Shown: positions 43,720 to 53,048 of the stretch, piece after piece
Layout of the letters: each line of letters opens with the position of its first letter
How positions within the stretch are numbered: the first letter of the stretch is position 1
Source of the DNA: Sphingobacterium oryzagri
GTDB lineage: Bacteria; Bacteroidota; Bacteroidia; Sphingobacteriales; Sphingobacteriaceae
DNA: 64,000 nt
Reading direction: 5' to 3'
NCBI RefSeq assembly: GCF_028736175.1
Contig: NZ_CP117880.1
Coordinates: forward strand, 4,464,001 to 4,528,000
The notes under the pieces: generated by a model
What the model was told of the DNA's origin: nothing
The model's database searches: none
The model's input: only the letters and a program-made list of their open reading frames with translations
Program-made: the position numbers and the translations under genes

Positions 43720-43731
43720 CGTAGTACGTTC

Positions 43732-44970
43732 TTAAAATCCTATACTGTAATCCTTTTTTGCATCGGCTCCGCTCCAAATCTTTTTGGCACTCCAAGGAAG
43801 TTCCGGTGCTGTCCAAAAATCGTCTGCTGCTGACAGCCCAAGCGGCAAAAAGATCACCGAACACAGGTAAGGACTCCCTTGGTTGTTGTAAAAATCACCC
43901 AGACCAGGTTGGTCACCATACAATCCAATGGTCAACCAGCCGTTGTTATAAGTTGACGGACTTTCCAACGTCTTACGCAGCACGGCTGTCAGTGCGCCAC
44001 GCACCTGTCCTGCCTGAAGCTCTTCGGGCAAACGCTTTTTGCGCGCCATATCGGCTAAATGATGAAAGGCTGCCGCGCGGTAAATGATCGACCGACCAGA
44101 TGGTGGAAAAGTTCCATCACTATTGATCAAACGTTCTTGTATAATGGCATAACGCTGGTTTCTCTTTTTGATTTGCGCAAACATCGTATCATAAGCTTTA
44201 GTTTTCTCTTCGATTACATCCATAATAGCCCCTAAAAAAGGATGGATGACAAAACTGTTATAATAATCGTAAGCATAATGCGGACCGTCCATATACATAG
44301 CATCGCCTACGTACCATTGTTCGAGTTGACGAAGGGCATAGTCTACACGCATTTGGTCCCAATCGTAACCAAACTTGGCGAGAAAAGCCTCATTCATAGC
44401 TGAAAACAGTAGCCAGTTGGAAAAAACAGGTTTAAATTGCCGGGTGGTTTTTATGGCATTAACCAATCGTTCTTGCGTAGGTTTATCCAGCTGATCCCAT
44501 AACCAAGGACAGCGCACAAAAGCCGCTGCAATAAAAGAAGCGTCAACCAGCTGCTGCCCACCCAAATCAAACCGCATAAAGTCACGCGCATTACTGTCAA
44601 CAGCATTCTTTAAGCCTTGAATCGTCCAATCTCTATATTGTTTTCGCAATGCCTGCTCTTCGGCAGAACCATCTTCTAAAGCCAGCCAGGGCGATATGCC
44701 ACAGAGCACCCGGCCCAAAATTTCTACATATTGCACCTGGATACGGTGCGCTTTATTATCCACTTGCTTCGAGGTGACTTGCGGCATCACGATACGCAAG
44801 CTATCGTTGGCTAGCGATTGTAATACGGGTCGTGCCATCCGATCCATTTCGTACAGCCAGTAGGCACGATCGCCCTGCTGTTGTGCTTTGCTCGCGCAGG
44901 GAGACAGCAACAGCGAAAAGAGGCCAATAATAAGTGCAGATTGTATATTCATCGTATGTATCGTTATCAT
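43732..44970 (-). CDS. DUF2264 protein, short form
   Basis: A 412-residue exported protein (start 44970 or ATG 44952 with signal peptide to CASKAQ). QVQYVEILGRVLCGISPWLAL, FDLGGQQLVDASFIAAAF, FSNWLLFSAMNEAFL, MYMDGPHYAYDYYNSFVIHPFLG and PPSGRSIIYRAAAFHHLA follow the same order as the long DUF2264 protein, but the beta-rich C-terminal half is missing. It belongs to the same fold yet differs enough that its substrate may differ. It lies between the GH105 and BNR genes. Confidence 0.78.
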   Translation of the reverse strand: MITIHTMNIQSALIIGLFSLLLSPCASKAQQQGDRAYWLYEMDRMARPVLQSLANDSLRIVMPQVTSKQVDNKAHRIQVQYVEILGRVLCGISPWLALEDGSAEEQALRKQYRDWTIQGLKNAVDSNARDFMRFDLGGQQLVDASFIAAAFVRCPWLWDQLDKPTQERLVNAIKTTRQFKPVFSNWLLFSAMNEAFLAKFGYDWDQMRVDYALRQLEQWYVGDAMYMDGPHYAYDYYNSFVIHPFLGAIMDVIEEKTKAYDTMFAQIKKRNQRYAIIQERLINSDGTFPPSGRSIIYRAAAFHHLADMARKKRLPEELQAGQVRGALTAVLRKTLESPSTYNNGWLTIGLYGDQPGLGDFYNNQGSPYLCSVIFLPLGLSAADDFWTAPELPWSAKKIWSGADAKKDYSIGF

Positions 44971-45011
44971 GTAGGTGCCTTAAAAAAAGGTTGATCGCTA
45001 ATATTTTGCTA

Positions 45012-46124
45012 TTAGCGATTTAAGTAGCGGTACATTTCTACGCCGGCAAGCAAAAAAGCACCGACGCCAAAACTAGCCGTCGAATTAGCATCGACCACCT
45101 GTCCGGGTATAGCCTTCTCTCCAATGGGCTGTACGTAGCCCACTTTACCATCCTTTTGTAAAGCCACCTCGCTTAAGTAATTCCAGCCATTTTTTGCCGC
45201 CTTTTCATAGCGCGCATCATCCAAGTAGCCATTATTAATTCCCCAAAGCAATCCATAAGTAAAAAAGGCTGTTCCACTCGTTTCGCGACCCGGCGCATGC
45301 TCCGGGTCTAGCATGCTTCGCGTCCAGTAACCGTCTGCCGTTTGGCTAGCGACAATCGCTTCGGCAAGTTCTTTGTATCGCTTTACATAACTTGCGTAGT
45401 GCGCATCATCTTTTGGTAAATCTTGCAACACCTTGGCCAGCCCCGCGAACACCCAACCATCACCTCTCGCCCAAAAATCCTTTTTGCCATTTGCGCTCTT
45501 ATGCTTTGGGTACACATATTTTGCATCGCGGTAGTATAATGCTGCGTCTGCATCATACATAATACCATCAGCATACGTGAGGTACTCATGCAGTTTTTCG
45601 AGATAGAGCGGGTTATTAGTTAACTTATACAGCTTTGTCATAACAGGCATGACCATGTATAAACCGTCTGCCCACCACCAATAGTCGCTATTTGGGGTCT
45701 GCATTTGGTATTCCATAACCTCTCGAGCCCGCGCAATTTTATGTGGCTTTGGATCTAAGTTATACAGATCAATATACGTTTGAAAACAAATTTGCCAATC
45801 GCCGAATAAAACAAAATCATCCGTTTCGCCGTACGTGTATTTCCACGCTTGTTTATTATCTGATTTAGCACCTTTCCAGGCATTATGTTCTGCCCATGCT
45901 GTGGAATAGGCTAAATATGCTTTTTTCTTCGTTAGCTTATATAGCTCCATGTTGCCTGTGTGATAGGCAGCTTGATCCCAGAAAGACCATACCTGGGGTT
46001 TATGCTGTGCTTGCCAATAGCCATTGGCCGCGTGAAGTTGTGACAGAACATTCTTTTTTGTGAGTTGCTGCCCTAAAGCGGTACTGGCAAACAACAGAAA
46101 ACAAACAATTAGCTTTACGTACAT
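45012..46124 (-). CDS. GH105 unsaturated glucuronyl/galacturonyl hydrolase
   Basis: A 370-residue exported enzyme (signal peptide to ALGQ). The (alpha/alpha)6 barrel has WWWADGLYMVMPVMTKLY, where Asp153 is the catalytic residue, and DFWARGDGWVFAGLA, both typical of GH105 (YteR-like). It hydrates the 4,5-double bond of uronic acids left by a polysaccharide lyase, freeing the residue. It is the first gene of a minus-strand operon with two DUF2264 genes and the BNR protein, so a lyase is expected among them. Confidence 0.9.
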   Translation of the reverse strand: MYVKLIVCFLLFASTALGQQLTKKNVLSQLHAANGYWQAQHKPQVWSFWDQAAYHTGNMELYKLTKKKAYLAYSTAWAEHNAWKGAKSDNKQAWKYTYGETDDFVLFGDWQICFQTYIDLYNLDPKPHKIARAREVMEYQMQTPNSDYWWWADGLYMVMPVMTKLYKLTNNPLYLEKLHEYLTYADGIMYDADAALYYRDAKYVYPKHKSANGKKDFWARGDGWVFAGLAKVLQDLPKDDAHYASYVKRYKELAEAIVASQTADGYWTRSMLDPEHAPGRETSGTAFFTYGLLWGINNGYLDDARYEKAAKNGWNYLSEVALQKDGKVGYVQPIGEKAIPGQVVDANSTASFGVGAFLLAGVEMYRYLNR

Positions 46125-46499
46125 TCTTTTCTTGGTTAAACGTTACTTCGTATAATTAATGATCAAGCGCCTACGTTACATGCGCCCACAAACATGCCAA
46201 TACCTAAGATAAAACTACGGTGTGTTATGGTCTATGATCGGGTTATCTTTAACTGGAGCTTCAAACAAAATTACAGATTAACAAAAACTGCCATGTTTGA
46301 TTTGAGACTATTTACCACGTAAAATTGATTCAAAAGCTCAAAAAGAAGCATTTGTTCCGTTTATTTAATTAAATGTAAAAAAAACATTTAAAATATTTAC
46401 ACACAATATATATCTTTAGATCGTCGTCTGTTTGCTTGCGTATACAAACGGCGCTGACCCACGGTAGCGATCAAGATTGCTGCTATAAAACCACGATAC
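46125..46499. other. divergent promoter region between GH105 and GH146 genes
   Basis: 375 bp without a gene. ATTTAATTAAAT (46363-46374) is a 12-bp palindrome, followed by TGTAAA and TTTACA 16 bases apart (46374 and 46396). These are candidate binding sites for the adjacent hybrid two-component regulator. A -7-like TATCTTTA lies at 46411-46418 on the plus strand. Confidence 0.45.
46411..46418 (+). promoter_or_regulatory. possible -7 element (TATCTTTA) for the GH146-type gene
   Basis: TATCTTTA differs from TAnnTTTG at one base and would give a leader of about 75 bases. No clear -33 element is visible. Confidence 0.35.
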
Positions 46500-48890
46500 A
46501 TGCTATTATTTTCGTCTATGTCGTTGAGAACTTTGCTTTGCGTATTGTCCATTTCCGCACTGGGTTATTTGCCTTTGCAGGCCCAAATGGAAAAGAAAAT
46601 GGCCTACTTTGATTTGCGAAACGTTCGTCTATTACCCAGCCCTTTTAAGCAGGCCGAAGAGATTGATCTAACCTACTTGCTGGAAATGGACGCTGATAGA
46701 CTTTTGGCGCCCTTTCGGCGAGAAGCAGGACTCGCTTTAGTAAAACCAAGCTATACCAACTGGGAAAATACTGGATTGGATGGACATATCGGCGGACACT
46801 ACCTCTCTGCCCTATCGCTTATGTATGCCTCGACCGGCGATACCCGGATCAAAGAACGATTAGATTATATGATTGCTGGGCTGCAGGCTTGCCAAAAAGC
46901 AAATGGTGATGGCTATATCGGTGGTGTACCGGGCGGTAAAGCCATCTGGACGGAAATTAAACAAGGCAACATTCATGCGGGAGGATTTAGTTTGAACGGG
47001 AAGTGGGTGCCGCTGTATAACATCCATAAAACCTACGCCGGACTACGCGACGCGTATCTGTTGACGGGCAACGAAACCGCTAAAGACATGCTCATTCAAT
47101 TAACCGACTGGGCGATCCGCCTGGTCGCGCAACTTTCGGACGAGCAGATTCAGGACATGTTGCGCAGCGAACACGGTGGTCTGAACGAAACCTTTGCCGA
47201 TGTGGCAGCGATCACCGGAATTCAAAAGTACCTGGAGCTGGCGCGTAAATTTAGTCACCAAACCGTATTAGACCCGCTATTGCGTCAGGAAGATAAGTTG
47301 ACAGGTATGCATGCGAATACGCAGATACCAAAAGTATTGGGCTTTAAACGTATTGCCGATCTTGCGGATGATCAAAACTGGAACGTAGCTGTGCGTTACT
47401 TTTGGGATAATGTGGTTGAGCAACGCTCTATCGCTTTTGGGGGGAACAGTGTGAGCGAACATTTTAATCCGGTCAACGATTTTTCGAAGATGATTCATAG
47501 TGTGGAAGGGCCTGAAACCTGTAATACGTATAACATGTTACGACTCACCAAAATGCTATTTCAAACCGATCCGCAAGCGAAATATCTCGATTATTACGAA
47601 AAAGCGTTGTACAACCATATTTTGTCCACACAACATCCGGAACATGGCGGCTTTGTCTATTTCACGCAAATCCGTCCGGGACATTACCGGGTTTACTCGC
47701 AGCCGCATACCAGCATGTGGTGCTGTGTGGGCTCTGGCATGGAAAATCATGGCAAATATGGCGAAATGATCTATGCACATACGGATGAGGAATTGTTTGT
47801 CAACCTGTTTATCCCTTCGCGCTTGCAGTGGAAGGAAAAAGCGGTGCTGATTGAGCAAGTGAATACTTTTCCCCATGAGCCATCAACAAGTTTTACGATT
47901 CACCCGGAGCAACCGGTGACGTTTGCCCTGCGTATCCGTAAGCCGGCCTGGCTCAGCGGCGAACCGCAGGTGTTTGTGAATGGGCAACCTTACGCTACAG
48001 CGGTTTCAGATAGTACGTATATCACTATTCGCCGCCAGTGGAAAAAAGAAGACCAGGTGCGCATTAGTTTACCAATGAGTGTACACACAGAGCAACTGCC
48101 TGATCGCAGCCAATACTACAGTATTTTATACGGCCCGATTGTTTTGGCGGCACGCACAACAGATGCGGATGTGCCGGGTTTACTGGCTGACGATAGCCGA
48201 ATGGGACACGTAGCGCAAGGTCGGCAACTACCTTTGGGCGAACTGCCGATATTGACTTCTGCACCAGAAGACATCCCATCGTTGGTAACGCCGATCAGCA
48301 ATAAACCGTTACATTTTCATTTAGCGGGTTTGCAAACTGGCAATAAAAGCACGCGTATGGAGCTGGAACCTTTTTACCAACTGCACGACAGCCGCTACGT
48401 GATGTATTGGCCACAGGCAACGGCAGACGAACTGAAAGATAGGCAACAAAAACAGGCACAGGAAGAGCGGGAAAGTTTAGCCTTAGCCGCACGTACGAGC
48501 GATAAAGTGGTATGTGGTGAGCAGCAGCCAGAATCGGATCATTTCATCCGTGAGGAGCATAGCGTTGCTGGCGCCATAGAAGATGTACGCTGGCGAGAAG
48601 CCGCCGAAAACCAAGGGTGGTTTGCCTATCAGCTAAAAAAAGCGAAACGCAAGCAGGCTAAATTGTACATCAAATTTTTGGAAGAAGATCAACAGCGGCT
48701 GAGCGAAATCCTGATCAATGACAAACGCCTTGTTCTTTTACAGCCCGAGCAAGGACAAGGTAACATCCGCACGGCGATCATCAACCTTCCGAAAGAAACG
48801 GTGAACGACGAGCTGGTCCAGATCAAAATTCGTGGTAACGATGCCCAGCGAAGCCACAAGATACTGGAAATCCGCACCTTAAAAAATTAG
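46500..48890 (+). CDS. beta-L-arabinofuranosidase, GH127/GH146 type
   Basis: A 796-residue exported enzyme. LGYLPLQAQ ends the signal peptide. The catalytic set matches the zinc-thiolate retaining family: Glu320 (SVSEHFNP) as acid/base, Glu339 and Cys341 (GPETCNTYNM) and Cys409 as zinc ligands, and Cys408 (MWCCVGSG) as nucleophile. A beta-sandwich and a C-terminal DUF4986-like region suggest GH146 instead of GH127. It removes terminal beta-L-Araf from arabinan or arabinogalactan side chains. It precedes the hybrid sensor gene. Confidence 0.9.
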   Translation: MLLFSSMSLRTLLCVLSISALGYLPLQAQMEKKMAYFDLRNVRLLPSPFKQAEEIDLTYLLEMDADRLLAPFRREAGLALVKPSYTNWENTGLDGHIGGHYLSALSLMYASTGDTRIKERLDYMIAGLQACQKANGDGYIGGVPGGKAIWTEIKQGNIHAGGFSLNGKWVPLYNIHKTYAGLRDAYLLTGNETAKDMLIQLTDWAIRLVAQLSDEQIQDMLRSEHGGLNETFADVAAITGIQKYLELARKFSHQTVLDPLLRQEDKLTGMHANTQIPKVLGFKRIADLADDQNWNVAVRYFWDNVVEQRSIAFGGNSVSEHFNPVNDFSKMIHSVEGPETCNTYNMLRLTKMLFQTDPQAKYLDYYEKALYNHILSTQHPEHGGFVYFTQIRPGHYRVYSQPHTSMWCCVGSGMENHGKYGEMIYAHTDEELFVNLFIPSRLQWKEKAVLIEQVNTFPHEPSTSFTIHPEQPVTFALRIRKPAWLSGEPQVFVNGQPYATAVSDSTYITIRRQWKKEDQVRISLPMSVHTEQLPDRSQYYSILYGPIVLAARTTDADVPGLLADDSRMGHVAQGRQLPLGELPILTSAPEDIPSLVTPISNKPLHFHLAGLQTGNKSTRMELEPFYQLHDSRYVMYWPQATADELKDRQQKQAQEERESLALAARTSDKVVCGEQQPESDHFIREEHSVAGAIEDVRWREAAENQGWFAYQLKKAKRKQAKLYIKFLEEDQQRLSEILINDKRLVLLQPEQGQGNIRTAIINLPKETVNDELVQIKIRGNDAQRSHKILEIRTLKN

Positions 48891-48918
48891 CCAACGAGCT
48901 GCTATAAAAAATAAAGTC

Positions 48919-48952
48919 GCTGGATAGTTACTTAAATAGCTATCCAGCTTTT
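48919..48952 (+). terminator. weak terminator between GH146-type gene and the hybrid sensor
   Basis: GCTGGATAG (48919-48927) and CTATCCAGC (48940-48948) pair, followed by only four T. It lies 29 bp after the stop codon and may partly separate the two genes. Confidence 0.6.
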
Positions 48953-48988
48953 CGTATCTTTAACAAACGAACTAGCCCCCTGATTACT

Positions 48989-51900
48989 GTGAACCGCGTG
49001 CTGCCATATTACTTCGTTATTCTGCTAAACATTGTTTTACCATCCTTTGTGCTGGCTCAACAAATTGGTATAACGCCGTTAAAAATTGAAAAAGAGTTAC
49101 CTTCCCTTACGATACACCGTATTTTTCAAGACAGCGATGGCTTTATGTGGTTTGGTACTGCGCAAGGCCTTAGCAGGTTTGACGCGCACAACTTACTCAC
49201 GTTTAAACTAAAAAACGACGCCGGGAATACGGTAGACGATCAAAATATTACGGCCATTGCTGAACTCGGCGATAACCTGTTTTTGGCGACCGGTAACGGG
49301 CTGTACACGCTAAATAAGCGGTCGTATGCAATCCGTCCTTTTCCCAACAAGCACTTACTGGGTAAGCGCATTACCGCGATTATGCTTGACCAACAGCAAA
49401 ATATTTGGATAGGGAGCAGTAACGCGATCTATGTTTTTCGGCCAGATTTTAGCCTTTGGAAAAGCTACGTACATGATCAAAAAGATCGATACAGCATGCC
49501 GGAGGGCACCATCAATACTATTTTTCAGGATGCCGACGGAACTATTTGGATGAGCGTTTGGAGTGCCGGCTTGCACCGACTAGACGTCAAAAAAGATCGT
49601 TTTCAACCTTTTCCAAAAATCGGTGGTCGCAACAATCCGTTTAAAATTTTTCAGGACGACCATAAGCAGCTCTGGATTGCGACCTGGGGCGATGGGCTTT
49701 ATCGCTTTAATCCCACGCACAAACAGGATATTTATCAACCGGTGATCATCAAAAATAAACGTCGCGGTCAGGGCAACGAAGAGCTGGTTTACAACATTAT
49801 GCAAGACAGGCAAAAGAAATATCTCTGGGTGCTATCCTTCTCTGGTATTTCAACCTTTGCATACACGCCTGATCAGCAGTTGAAAGAGATCGACATAGCA
49901 CCGCTATTTAGCAATACGTCCAATATTTTTAACGACCTTTCGCAGGACAAGACCGGCGCGCTTTGGCTTTCCATCGGCGGTAAAGGAATTTCTACGATCA
50001 GTTTTGATAAGCCTGACATTTCGCACATGTTGTTTGATCAGGTCAAGCAGCTTTATGGTATATCGCCCAATATCAACATGCTCTACCAAGATGCTTCGGG
50101 CAATTTTTGGTTTAACGTAGAGCGTATCGGGATGGGCAAAATAGCCGCGGGTACAGGTATCATGACGACCTATAGCAATGCGCAATTTAAAGATCTGATG
50201 TCTATACGGGCGGTCAACTGCGCGCTAGACGTAGATGACGATATTTGGATGGGCTCTTCGTACGAGCCAACGATCAATGTATTTCAGAAAGCTGCAGGTA
50301 CTATCGCACTACGCGAAAAGATTGCTCTCCGAACATGGGCTCCTGATAGTGGCGTTCCTTTGTTTTTCTTCAAAGATCGTGCTGGGAACGTTTGGATAGC
50401 AACCGCGACGGGCGTACTGGTGCGAAGGGCGAACGACAAGCTTTTTCAAGCTATCCCCGGCATAAAAGACCAAATCGTGAGCATCAGCGAAGATCAATCT
50501 GGCCATATTTGGATTGCGACCAAAGGAAACGGCATTTTTGAGTTTGCGAACGGAGATTTTATGCGTGCTGCGCAGCAGATTGGCGGCGATACGCCGGGCA
50601 TCTACACGGATCAAATCGAAACGATGGCCGCAGACCAGGTTGGTAACCTTTGGATTGGCACGAAAGATAGTCGCTTATTGCGTTACAACACGCAGCAACA
50701 AAAAACAACTGAAATTGCTAATACGCAGCTTTTTTCAAAAAACCAACTGCTAGACATCGTTGTATTAAACAACGTCATTTGGCTTTCGAGCACGCGTAAC
50801 ATTTATAAAGTTTACCCCGGACAAAACCGCATTATTGAATACTCCACCGAAGATGGTGTGCAGGTTAGTATGTTTGCTAAACGCGCCTATACCATCGATA
50901 AGCGCACGGGCAGCATCTATTTTGGCGGATACAATGGCGTTGTAGCCTTCCATCCTTCATCATTTGTGCCGCAGCATGTGCCCGCGGTGGTCGTTACCGA
51001 TGTAAAAGTCAACAATGTATCGAGCGTGCTCGACGCCGATGCAGGAAAATTTAATATCCATGCGCGCACACTTCGCCTGGAGCCAAACGATCAACATATA
51101 GAAATCAGTTTCTCGGCATTGGAATTTACGCATTCTGATAAAATCAGGTTTATGTACAAATTGGAAGGTGTGGATAAAGAATGGGTGTATGCACCACGTG
51201 AACGCCTTTTTGCTACTTACAATAATCTCGGTAAAGGAACTTATCGCTTTTTGATTAAGGCTACCGACCTGAATAACCAATGGAGCGACGTGATCACCGA
51301 GCTGCATATCGAAAAGAAGCCGGCATTTTATGAAAGCAATCTGGCTTACCTGCTGTATTTCCTGGCTGTCGCGGCATTGCTCTATTATCTTGTGGTATTC
51401 TCGCTGCATCGCTTAAAATTGCGCAGCGATCTGCGGATTGCGCAGATTGAAAAAGAAAATGCAAACGACCTGATCCAAACGAAGCTGAGCTATTTTACCA
51501 ATATTTCACACGATTTGCTTACACCGCTTACAATCATCTCCTGCCTGATTGATGATGTGCAAATCACCACCAAAAAAAACTTATCTCAGTTTGAAAAAAT
51601 GCGTCAAAATCTACAGCGATTAAAGCGTCTGTTGCAGCAGATACTAGACTTTAGGCGTATTGAAAACAAACAGATGGCCTTGTATGTAGGTGCCAACTCG
51701 CTTCATAGCTTTATCGATGAGCTGTGCAACAGTTATTTTAGTCCGCTCGCCAAGAAAAAAAACATCGTCTTTACGGTACACGCTGACACCGAGCAGGATG
51801 AAGCTTATTTTGACGCGGATAAGATGGATAAAATTATTTTCAATCTCCTTTCAAATGCATTTAAGTATACCGAAAGAGATGGCCGTATAGCCGTTCATTA

Positions 51901-53038
51901 CAAAACGGAAACCCGCGATAATCACGTTCTTTTGATACTTCAGGTAACCGATAGCGGAATAGGCATAGCGCCGGACCAGCTGGATAAGGTTTTTACGCCA
52001 TTCTACACAAACCGAGGTGCCAGGCAAGGTGAAAGCAACGGTATTGGCTTAGCACTGACCAAAGAGCTTGTCGAAATTCATAAAGGTAAGCTAAGCGTGG
52101 AAAGCGAAATAGGTAAAGGTAGCTGCTTTACCATAGTTATTCCAATTGATGCGGCGAGCTATACAGATGCCGATCGGCAGCATTTGCAACCCTTCGATTC
52201 GGCGTTGGCAGATACATCATTGCCGGCAGAGCTGTCTGCACCAACGGTGGCGCAGGCTAAGTTGGACAGTTTAACGTTGCTTTTAGTGGAAGATAACGAA
52301 GATTTACGGCTCACGATATACAGTGTGCTTGCTAGAAATTACCATGTACACCTGGCCGCACATGGCGAAGAGGCATTGGCGATCATTGGTAAAGAAGAAA
52401 TTGATATTATTATCAGTGATATTATGATGCCAGTGATGGACGGTCTTACGCTTTGCCGCAATATCAAAGCCGATCCAGAGATCAATCATATTCCGGTGAT
52501 TTTGCTTACCGCAAAAAATAGCATGCAGGATCGGGTAGATTGTTATCAGGCAGGTGCGGATGGCTACCTCAGCAAACCTTTCGAAATACAAGTGCTGGAA
52601 GCACGCATCCGCAGCTTTGTGATCAATAAGCGCGTGCGGCAAACGGATTTTAAAAACAACCCGCAGATCAACATTTCGTCGCTGGATTACACGCCGATAG
52701 ATGAGCAGTTTTTACAAAAGATGATTGCAATCATTGAAGAAAACTTAGCTGACGACCGCTTTGATGTGCTTATCCTGGGCGATAAACTGGGACTTTCAAA
52801 ATCCACTCTTTACCGTAAAACCAAGGTCTTACTCGACATTTCACCAAGTGAGTTTATTAAAAATATCCGTTTAAAACACGCCTGTCAATTGATGGACAGG
52901 GATAAATCGATATCCGTCAGTGAGGTTGCGTTTGCGACCGGCTTTTCCGACCCGCGCTACTTTGCTACTTGCTTTAAAGCGGCCTTTAACACTACGCCAT
53001 CCGCCTATCAGCGGGAAAATGCCGGCAAAAGCAGTTAA
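48989..53038 (+). CDS. hybrid two-component sensor/response regulator (HTCS)
   Basis: A 1349-residue one-protein signal system from GTG 48989. Order: signal peptide; two seven-bladed propellers of Reg_prop repeats (residues about 40-690; motifs such as DGFMWFGTAQGLSRF and GNLWIGTKDSRLLRY); Y_Y_Y domain; membrane span about 783-806; histidine kinase with His841 (NISHDLLTPL) and ATPase motifs DSGIGIAPDQ and GIGLAL; receiver with Asp1144 (IIISDIMMPVMDG); C-terminal AraC-type helix-turn-helix. It binds a periplasmic oligosaccharide and activates glycan genes, here likely the GH105 and GH146 promoters. Confidence 0.95.
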   Translation: MNRVLPYYFVILLNIVLPSFVLAQQIGITPLKIEKELPSLTIHRIFQDSDGFMWFGTAQGLSRFDAHNLLTFKLKNDAGNTVDDQNITAIAELGDNLFLATGNGLYTLNKRSYAIRPFPNKHLLGKRITAIMLDQQQNIWIGSSNAIYVFRPDFSLWKSYVHDQKDRYSMPEGTINTIFQDADGTIWMSVWSAGLHRLDVKKDRFQPFPKIGGRNNPFKIFQDDHKQLWIATWGDGLYRFNPTHKQDIYQPVIIKNKRRGQGNEELVYNIMQDRQKKYLWVLSFSGISTFAYTPDQQLKEIDIAPLFSNTSNIFNDLSQDKTGALWLSIGGKGISTISFDKPDISHMLFDQVKQLYGISPNINMLYQDASGNFWFNVERIGMGKIAAGTGIMTTYSNAQFKDLMSIRAVNCALDVDDDIWMGSSYEPTINVFQKAAGTIALREKIALRTWAPDSGVPLFFFKDRAGNVWIATATGVLVRRANDKLFQAIPGIKDQIVSISEDQSGHIWIATKGNGIFEFANGDFMRAAQQIGGDTPGIYTDQIETMAADQVGNLWIGTKDSRLLRYNTQQQKTTEIANTQLFSKNQLLDIVVLNNVIWLSSTRNIYKVYPGQNRIIEYSTEDGVQVSMFAKRAYTIDKRTGSIYFGGYNGVVAFHPSSFVPQHVPAVVVTDVKVNNVSSVLDADAGKFNIHARTLRLEPNDQHIEISFSALEFTHSDKIRFMYKLEGVDKEWVYAPRERLFATYNNLGKGTYRFLIKATDLNNQWSDVITELHIEKKPAFYESNLAYLLYFLAVAALLYYLVVFSLHRLKLRSDLRIAQIEKENANDLIQTKLSYFTNISHDLLTPLTIISCLIDDVQITTKKNLSQFEKMRQNLQRLKRLLQQILDFRRIENKQMALYVGANSLHSFIDELCNSYFSPLAKKKNIVFTVHADTEQDEAYFDADKMDKIIFNLLSNAFKYTERDGRIAVHYKTETRDNHVLLILQVTDSGIGIAPDQLDKVFTPFYTNRGARQGESNGIGLALTKELVEIHKGKLSVESEIGKGSCFTIVIPIDAASYTDADRQHLQPFDSALADTSLPAELSAPTVAQAKLDSLTLLLVEDNEDLRLTIYSVLARNYHVHLAAHGEEALAIIGKEEIDIIISDIMMPVMDGLTLCRNIKADPEINHIPVILLTAKNSMQDRVDCYQAGADGYLSKPFEIQVLEARIRSFVINKRVRQTDFKNNPQINISSLDYTPIDEQFLQKMIAIIEENLADDRFDVLILGDKLGLSKSTLYRKTKVLLDISPSEFIKNIRLKHACQLMDRDKSISVSEVAFATGFSDPRYFATCFKAAFNTTPSAYQRENAGKSS

Positions 53039-53048
53039 CGCAAATTGC

